Shown here piece by piece: positions 60,217 to 64,000 of a stretch of DNA of 64,000 bases. This stretch comes from Streptomyces sp. Isolate_45 (GTDB lineage Bacteria > Actinomycetota > Actinomycetes > Streptomycetales > Streptomycetaceae). The translations under genes and the position numbers were made by a program. The notes under the pieces were generated by a model. That model saw only the letters and a list, made by a program, of their open reading frames with translations, did no database searches and had not been told where the DNA came from. The DNA is taken from assembly GCF_024721315.2 (NCBI RefSeq), contig NZ_JANFAK020000003.1, positions 62,001-126,000 on the forward strand. Direction: 5' to 3'. How positions within the stretch are numbered: position 1 is the stretch's first letter; each line of letters starts with the position of its first letter.

Positions 60217-61329
60217 TCATGTGTTCGATGAATTCGTCGAGCCGCGGAGTTCCCGCGCACCCCGTGCGTCGTGGCCGCCCTCCAGGAGCTCCCGCACCAG
60301 CGCCGCGACCTGCTCCGTCTCGATGAGGAACCCGTCGTGGCCGAACGGTGAGGCGATCACCCGGACCCCGTCCGCCGCGGGGATGCCGGCGGCCAACTCC
60401 TCCTGCTGCGAAAGCGGGTAGAGGCGGTCGGAGTCCACGCCCGCCACCAGCGTCCGCGCCCCGACCCGGCCGAGGGCGGCGCGCGTCCCGCCCCGACCCC
60501 GGCCGATGTCGTGGGCGTTCATCGCCTCGCACAGCACGACGTAGCTGGCCGCGTCGAAGCGCCGGACCAGCTTGGCCGCCTGGTGGTCGAGGTACGACTC
60601 CACCTGGTAGCGGCCGCCGAGCCGCGGGACCTCCCCGTCCTGCGGGCGGTGGCCGAAGCGGGCTTCGAGCTCCTCGGCGCCGCGGTAGGTGGTGTGGGCG
60701 ATGCGGCGGGCGACGCCGAGACCGGTGTGCGGGCCGCGACCCGGTCCGGCGTCGTGGTAGTCGCCGCCCCGCCAGTGGGGGTCCGCGCGGATCGCGTGGA
60801 GCTGCGCGGAGCTCCAGGCGATCTGGTCGGCGCTCGCCACCGCCGGACAGGCGAGCAGCAGCAACGCCGCCACCCGCCGCGGAAACGACACGGCCCATTC
60901 CAGGGCGCGCATCCCGCCCATGGAGCCGCCGACCACCAGCGCCCACCGGTCGATCCCCAGCACGTCGGCGAGCCCGGACTCGGCGAGCACCTGGTCGCGC
61001 TGCGTCAGTCGGGGGAACGAGCCCGCCCAGCGGCGTCCGTCGGGGCGGGGCGAGGCGGGCCCGGTGCTGCCCTGACAGCCGCCGAGGACGTTCGGGGCCA
61101 CGACGAACCAGCGGTCCGTGTCGAGCGCCGACCCCGGCCCGACCAGCGCGTCCCACCAACCGGGCGTGGGGTGACCCGGCCCGGCCTCACCGGCGACGTG
61201 ACTGTCGCCGGTGAGCGCGTGCAGTACGAGGACCGCGTTCGAGGCGTCGGGCGCGAGCCGGCCCCACGTCTCGAACGCCAGGGTCACGCCCGGCAGCCGA
61301 CCGCCCCCCTCCAACCGCAGGTCACCCAC
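60217..61329 (-). CDS. metX: homoserine O-acetyltransferase
   Basis: A 370-residue alpha/beta-hydrolase-fold enzyme that acetylates homoserine with acetyl-CoA, the first committed step of methionine synthesis. The nucleophile is in VVGGSMGGMRALEW, with NVLGGCQGSTGP before it and the catalytic Asp and His in GVDSDRLYP and PFGHDGFLIE. The start is an ATG at 61329. The next gene upstream on the same strand is metY, whose enzyme uses the product. A strong hairpin lies between the two genes. Confidence 0.93.
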   Translation of the reverse strand: MGDLRLEGGGRLPGVTLAFETWGRLAPDASNAVLVLHALTGDSHVAGEAGPGHPTPGWWDALVGPGSALDTDRWFVVAPNVLGGCQGSTGPASPRPDGRRWAGSFPRLTQRDQVLAESGLADVLGIDRWALVVGGSMGGMRALEWAVSFPRRVAALLLLACPAVASADQIAWSSAQLHAIRADPHWRGGDYHDAGPGRGPHTGLGVARRIAHTTYRGAEELEARFGHRPQDGEVPRLGGRYQVESYLDHQAAKLVRRFDAASYVVLCEAMNAHDIGRGRGGTRAALGRVGARTLVAGVDSDRLYPLSQQEELAAGIPAADGVRVIASPFGHDGFLIETEQVAALVRELLEGGHDARGARELRGSTNSSNT

Positions 61330-61356
61330 CCGGTGGTGCCACCGTCGGCGCCCCGC

Positions 61357-61400
61357 CGGGTCCCCCTCCCGCCACGCGCCGGTGGCGGGAGGGGGACCCG
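61357..61400 (-). terminator. 19-pair hairpin between metY and metX
   Basis: Bases 61357-61375 and 61382-61400 pair perfectly around a six-base loop; the stem begins CGGGTCCCCCTCCCGCC. It lies 40 bases after the metY stop and 28 bases before the metX start, where it should end or weaken readthrough. Confidence 0.8.
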
Positions 61401-61439
61401 CGGGGGCGCCCGCCGGTGACGGGGCCGGCCCGTCGGGGT

Positions 61440-62801
61440 TCAGGACGCCTCCTTCGCGGCTCGGAACCCGGCCTCCAGGTCGGCCTTGAGGTCGGCGAGG
61501 TTCTCGATGCCGACGGAGAGGCGCACCAACCCCGGGGACGTTCCGGTGGCCGCGAGCTGCGCCTCGTCGAGCTGGCTGTGGGTGGTGGAGGCGGGGTGGA
61601 TGATGAGGCTGCGCACGTCACCGATGTTGGCGAGGTGGCTGAAGAGCTCGACCGCGTCCACGAAGCGCTTGCCCGCCTCGGCGCCGCCCTCCAGTTCGAA
61701 GGCGAGCACGGCGCCGGCGCCGCGCGGCAGGTAGCGGCGCCCGGCCTCGTACCAGCGGTTGGAGGGCAGGCCGGGGTAGTGCACGACCGAAACCTCGTCA
61801 CGTCCCTCCAGCCACTCCGCCAGGGCCTGCGCGTTGGACGTGTGACGCTCCAGGCGCAGGCTCAGCGTCTCCACCCCCTGGAGGAGGAGGAAGGCGGAGT
61901 GCGGCGCGATGGCCGGCCCGAGGTCGCGCAGCAACTGCACGCGCAGCTTCACCGCGTACGCGCCGGGTCCCAGCGCGGGCCAGTACCGCAGGCCGTGGTA
62001 GCTGGGGTCCGGCTCGCTGAAGTCGGGGAAACGCTCGGCGTGGGCGCCGAAGTCGAAGGTGCCGGCGTCGACGACGACACCACCGATGGTCGTGCCGTGG
62101 CCGCCCAGGAACTTCGTCGCCGAGTGGACGACGACATCGGCGCCGTGCTCGATGGGGCGCAGCAGGAACGGGGTGGGGACGGTGTTGTCGACGATCAGGG
62201 GCAGCCCGGCCTCGTGCGCCACGTCGGCGACGGCGCGGACGTCCAGGACGTTGCCGCGAGGATTGCCGAGGGTTTCCGCGAACAGGGCCTTGGTCCCGGG
62301 CCGGATGGCGGCCCGCCAGGCGTCGAGGTCGTCCGGGTCGTCGACGAAGGACACCTCGATGCCGAACCTCGGCAGTGTGTGCTTGAACAGGTTGTACGTG
62401 CCTCCGTAGAGGGAGGCGCTGGAGACGATGTGGTCGCCCGCGCCGGCCACGTTCAGGATGGCCAGCGCCTCGGCCGCCTGGCCCGACGACAGGGCGACCG
62501 CGGCGACTCCGCCTTCGAGCGCGGCGATCCGCTGCTCGAAGACGTCCTGGGTGGGGTTGTGGATGCGGGTGTAGATGTTCCCGGGTTCGGCGAGGGAGAA
62601 CAGGTCGGCCGCGTGCTGGGTGTCGCGGAAGACGAACGAGGTGGTCTGGTAGATCGGCACCGCCCGCGCGCCGGTGGTCGGGTCGGGGGCGGCCCCCGCG
62701 TGCAACTGCTTCGTCTCGAACGACCAGGCCGAGGTGTCGGGGCCGCCCGCCTCGTCGTGGGGCGTGTGGCCTGCGGTGACGGCGTCGATCGGCTGGCTCA
62801 T
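61440..62801 (-). CDS. metY: O-acetylhomoserine sulfhydrylase
   Basis: A 453-residue PLP enzyme of the Cys/Met metabolism family that makes homocysteine directly from O-acetylhomoserine and sulfide. The PLP lysine is in HSATKFLGGHGT (about residue 227), with the cofactor-binding Asp in VDNTVPTP and Tyr in IYTRIHNPTQ. The long insert YWPALGPGAYAVKLRVQLL is typical of MetY rather than MetB. GAGGAGAAGC precedes the ATG. A short leader peptide gene lies 270 bases upstream. Confidence 0.93.
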   Translation of the reverse strand: MSQPIDAVTAGHTPHDEAGGPDTSAWSFETKQLHAGAAPDPTTGARAVPIYQTTSFVFRDTQHAADLFSLAEPGNIYTRIHNPTQDVFEQRIAALEGGVAAVALSSGQAAEALAILNVAGAGDHIVSSASLYGGTYNLFKHTLPRFGIEVSFVDDPDDLDAWRAAIRPGTKALFAETLGNPRGNVLDVRAVADVAHEAGLPLIVDNTVPTPFLLRPIEHGADVVVHSATKFLGGHGTTIGGVVVDAGTFDFGAHAERFPDFSEPDPSYHGLRYWPALGPGAYAVKLRVQLLRDLGPAIAPHSAFLLLQGVETLSLRLERHTSNAQALAEWLEGRDEVSVVHYPGLPSNRWYEAGRRYLPRGAGAVLAFELEGGAEAGKRFVDAVELFSHLANIGDVRSLIIHPASTTHSQLDEAQLAATGTSPGLVRLSVGIENLADLKADLEAGFRAAKEAS

Positions 62802-63071
62802 GCTTCTCCTCGGTACGCGAACGGTGCCCGGCGGTGCAGCGCAGGGCAGGGCGGTGTGGTGGGGTGCGGCCGTGCGGCGCCGATGAGTGGCCGGGCACGG
62901 CAGGGGAACCCGAGGCGCGGAGCTCCGAGGGAGCCCGTACCCGCGGGGGACTACGGCGCGGGAGGGGTCACCGAGCGGCAGCGTGCCGTGGGCCGATCCC
63001 GCGGACGGGCGGCAACGGTGGCACGGTGCACGGGAATCGGGAGAAGGAGCGACCTCGGTCGCGGCGCCGCG
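62802..63071 (-). other. leader between the leader peptide and metY
   Basis: 270 bases without a gene. This is the presumed 5' leader of metY. It is very GC-rich and could fold into several hairpins, but I see no SAM riboswitch core (GGCAACC in the right orientation) on this strand. Confidence 0.4.
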
Positions 63072-63149
63072 TCAGAGGGCGGCGGGACAGGCCGTTGTCG
63101 TGACACGCACGTAGTCCACGTGGCGACGGGTCACGAGTACGGTGGTCAT
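63072..63149 (-). CDS. Cys-containing leader peptide before metY
   Basis: The 25-codon frame reads MTTVLVTRRHVDYVRVTTTACPAAL. The pattern RxHVDxxR followed by a single late Cys is that of the short leader peptides found before sulfur-metabolism genes of streptomycetes. Translation across the Cys codon could sense cysteine supply and control the downstream methionine genes. Confidence 0.7.
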   Translation of the reverse strand: MTTVLVTRRHVDYVRVTTTACPAAL

Positions 63150-63215
63150 GCGCCCAGGTAACCACAGTTGGAGGGCACGCACCAGCGACCCCGGCAACCC
63201 TGCGCCGGACAATCG

Positions 63216-63335
63216 TCAACCCGGCGAACGGGGTTGGACCGGGAGGGCGGGGATCAGCACCTTGCCCCGGGTGCCGACGGCGGCTTCCAGCACACCGGCC
63301 ATGGAGGGCCGGCGCAGTTCGGCGATCTCGCTCAT
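63216..63335 (-). CDS. possible 39-residue peptide, doubtful
   Basis: The frame MSEIAELRRPSMAGVLEAAV and onward to PVQPRSPG has a weak ribosome binding site (AGGATC at six bases). It is not recognised and may be chance or an upstream remnant. The rest of 63150-63595 holds no gene. Confidence 0.25.
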   Translation of the reverse strand: MSEIAELRRPSMAGVLEAAVGTRGKVLIPALPVQPRSPG

Positions 63336-63595
63336 CGGCAGGATCCCCTGGGAAGGGCTCTTCCTTGCCCGTAGTCGAATGTGCCTGCGCCATCGCACGG
63401 AGTGGCTGTTCGATGGCCCTGCGGCAGGGGTACCCCCTGGCGAGGAACGCGCATGGGGGCAAGAGGTGCGTTTCCGGCCCCCTCGCTCGTAAGGCGGAAG
63501 ATCCAGTAGGGGCGTAGCGTGGAGCCGCGGGACATACGAGAGTCCGCCCGCAGGTTCGAGCAGGGCCCGCAGCGCTGGAACGGGGGTCGTGCCTC

Positions 63596-64000
63596 ATGGT
63601 GGGAGCCCAGTCAGCCCAGTCAGCCCAGCCAGCCGAGGTCTCCGCGGAGTCCCCGGCGGTCCACGCGGCCGAGGACATTCCGGCGGTCCACGTGGAAGTC
63701 GCGCTCAACGTCAACGGCGAGGATCGCCCTCCGACGGTCGACACCAGGCTGTCGCTCCTGGACGTTCTGCGGGATCACCTCGGTCTGACCGGAGCCAAGG
63801 CCGGCTGCGATCGGGGCCACTGCGGTTGCTGCACCGTGCTGGTGAACGGTCGGCGCGTGTACAGCTGTCTGACCCTCGCCGTGGCCTGCGGCAACGCGCG
63901 CGTCGTGACGGTGGAGGGCCTCGGTGGGCCGGATCTCCACCCGTTGCAGGAGGCGTTCATCACCCGTGACGCCTTCCAGTGCGGCTTCTGCACCCCCGGC
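63596..64000 (+). CDS. [2Fe-2S] subunit of a xanthine/aldehyde dehydrogenase-type molybdo-enzyme, 3' end cut
   Basis: The frame is open from the ATG at 63596 to the right edge, 135 codons. After an Ala-Gln-Pro-rich start of about 35 residues with a short repeat (AQSAQSAQ), it shows the plant-type ferredoxin cluster loop AGCDRGHCGCCTVLVNG and begins the second cluster domain with QCGFCTPG. This small subunit passes electrons in periplasmic or cytoplasmic aldehyde oxidases (YagT/PaoA type) or xanthine dehydrogenases. The partner FAD and Mo-cofactor subunits should follow beyond the window. GGGGG lies nine bases before the ATG. Confidence 0.9.
   Translation, partial: MVGAQSAQSAQPAEVSAESPAVHAAEDIPAVHVEVALNVNGEDRPPTVDTRLSLLDVLRDHLGLTGAKAGCDRGHCGCCTVLVNGRRVYSCLTLAVACGNARVVTVEGLGGPDLHPLQEAFITRDAFQCGFCTPG

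Noticed and set aside
63128-63215. SAM-riboswitch-like string on the plus strand (GGTCACGAG, GGAGGG, ACCCCGGCAACC)
   Set aside because: It faces away from metY and the paired stems of SAM-I or SAM-IV cannot be traced. A covariance-model search would settle it.

Overview
The window is 64 kb of very GC-rich chromosomal DNA. Codon third positions are almost all G or C, GTG starts are common, starts and stops often overlap (ATGA or GTGA), and many families are typical of streptomycetes (DUF5954, 2-methylisoborneol operon, coelichelin locus, DmdR/IdeR-type iron boxes). It is best read as a Streptomyces chromosome. Both ends cut through a gene: a DUF5954 gene on the left and a [2Fe-2S] molybdo-enzyme subunit on the right.

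Layout. 1-9.5 kb: mostly minus-strand housekeeping and small enzyme genes, including argG with two overlapping ARG boxes directly at its start, a PIG-L deacetylase, a P-loop kinase and two NUDIX genes in a tightly coupled row. 9.9-13.3 kb: a roadblock/LC7-like protein, an ArsR regulator with a palindromic operator candidate, and a carotenoid oxygenase. 13.3-16.1 kb: a divergent pair made of a macrodomain protein and a protein joining a uracil-DNA-glycosylase-like domain to an R-S-E ADP-ribosyltransferase; the macrodomain promoter carries a perfect TTGTCAGTGGC DNA-damage motif. This is the best candidate for an undescribed system. 16.1-18.9 kb: kinase, HEAT-repeat and phosphotransferase genes. 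19.0-19.4 kb: a decayed alpha/beta hydrolase.

19.6-44.0 kb is an iron-regulated siderophore region. Two FecCD permeases, an ATPase, a lipoprotein, an ABC exporter half, a 3705-residue trimodular NRPS, a second exporter half, an esterase and an MbtH protein follow the order of the coelichelin genes cchC to cchK. The three adenylation-domain specificity codes read as those of coelichelin (formyl-hydroxy-Orn, Thr, hydroxy-Orn). The ornithine hydroxylase (cchB) and formyltransferase (cchA) genes are absent from the window, so these precursors must come from elsewhere. Four iron boxes cover the import genes, the lipoprotein, the esterase/MbtH pair and a secreted hydrolase. A gyrB paralogue sits inside this iron-regulated block.

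44-64 kb: a DUF4436 membrane protein, a secreted adenosine deaminase-like protein, the 2-methylisoborneol operon (family 2B encapsulin shell, 2-MIB synthase, GPP 2-C-methyltransferase), a TetR gene, a highly structured terminated RNA, a MurG paralogue, a tRNA-Trp, an Rnl2-type RNA ligase, HEAT-repeat and membrane proteins, and metY-metX. metY is preceded by a short Cys-containing leader peptide and separated from metX by a strong hairpin.
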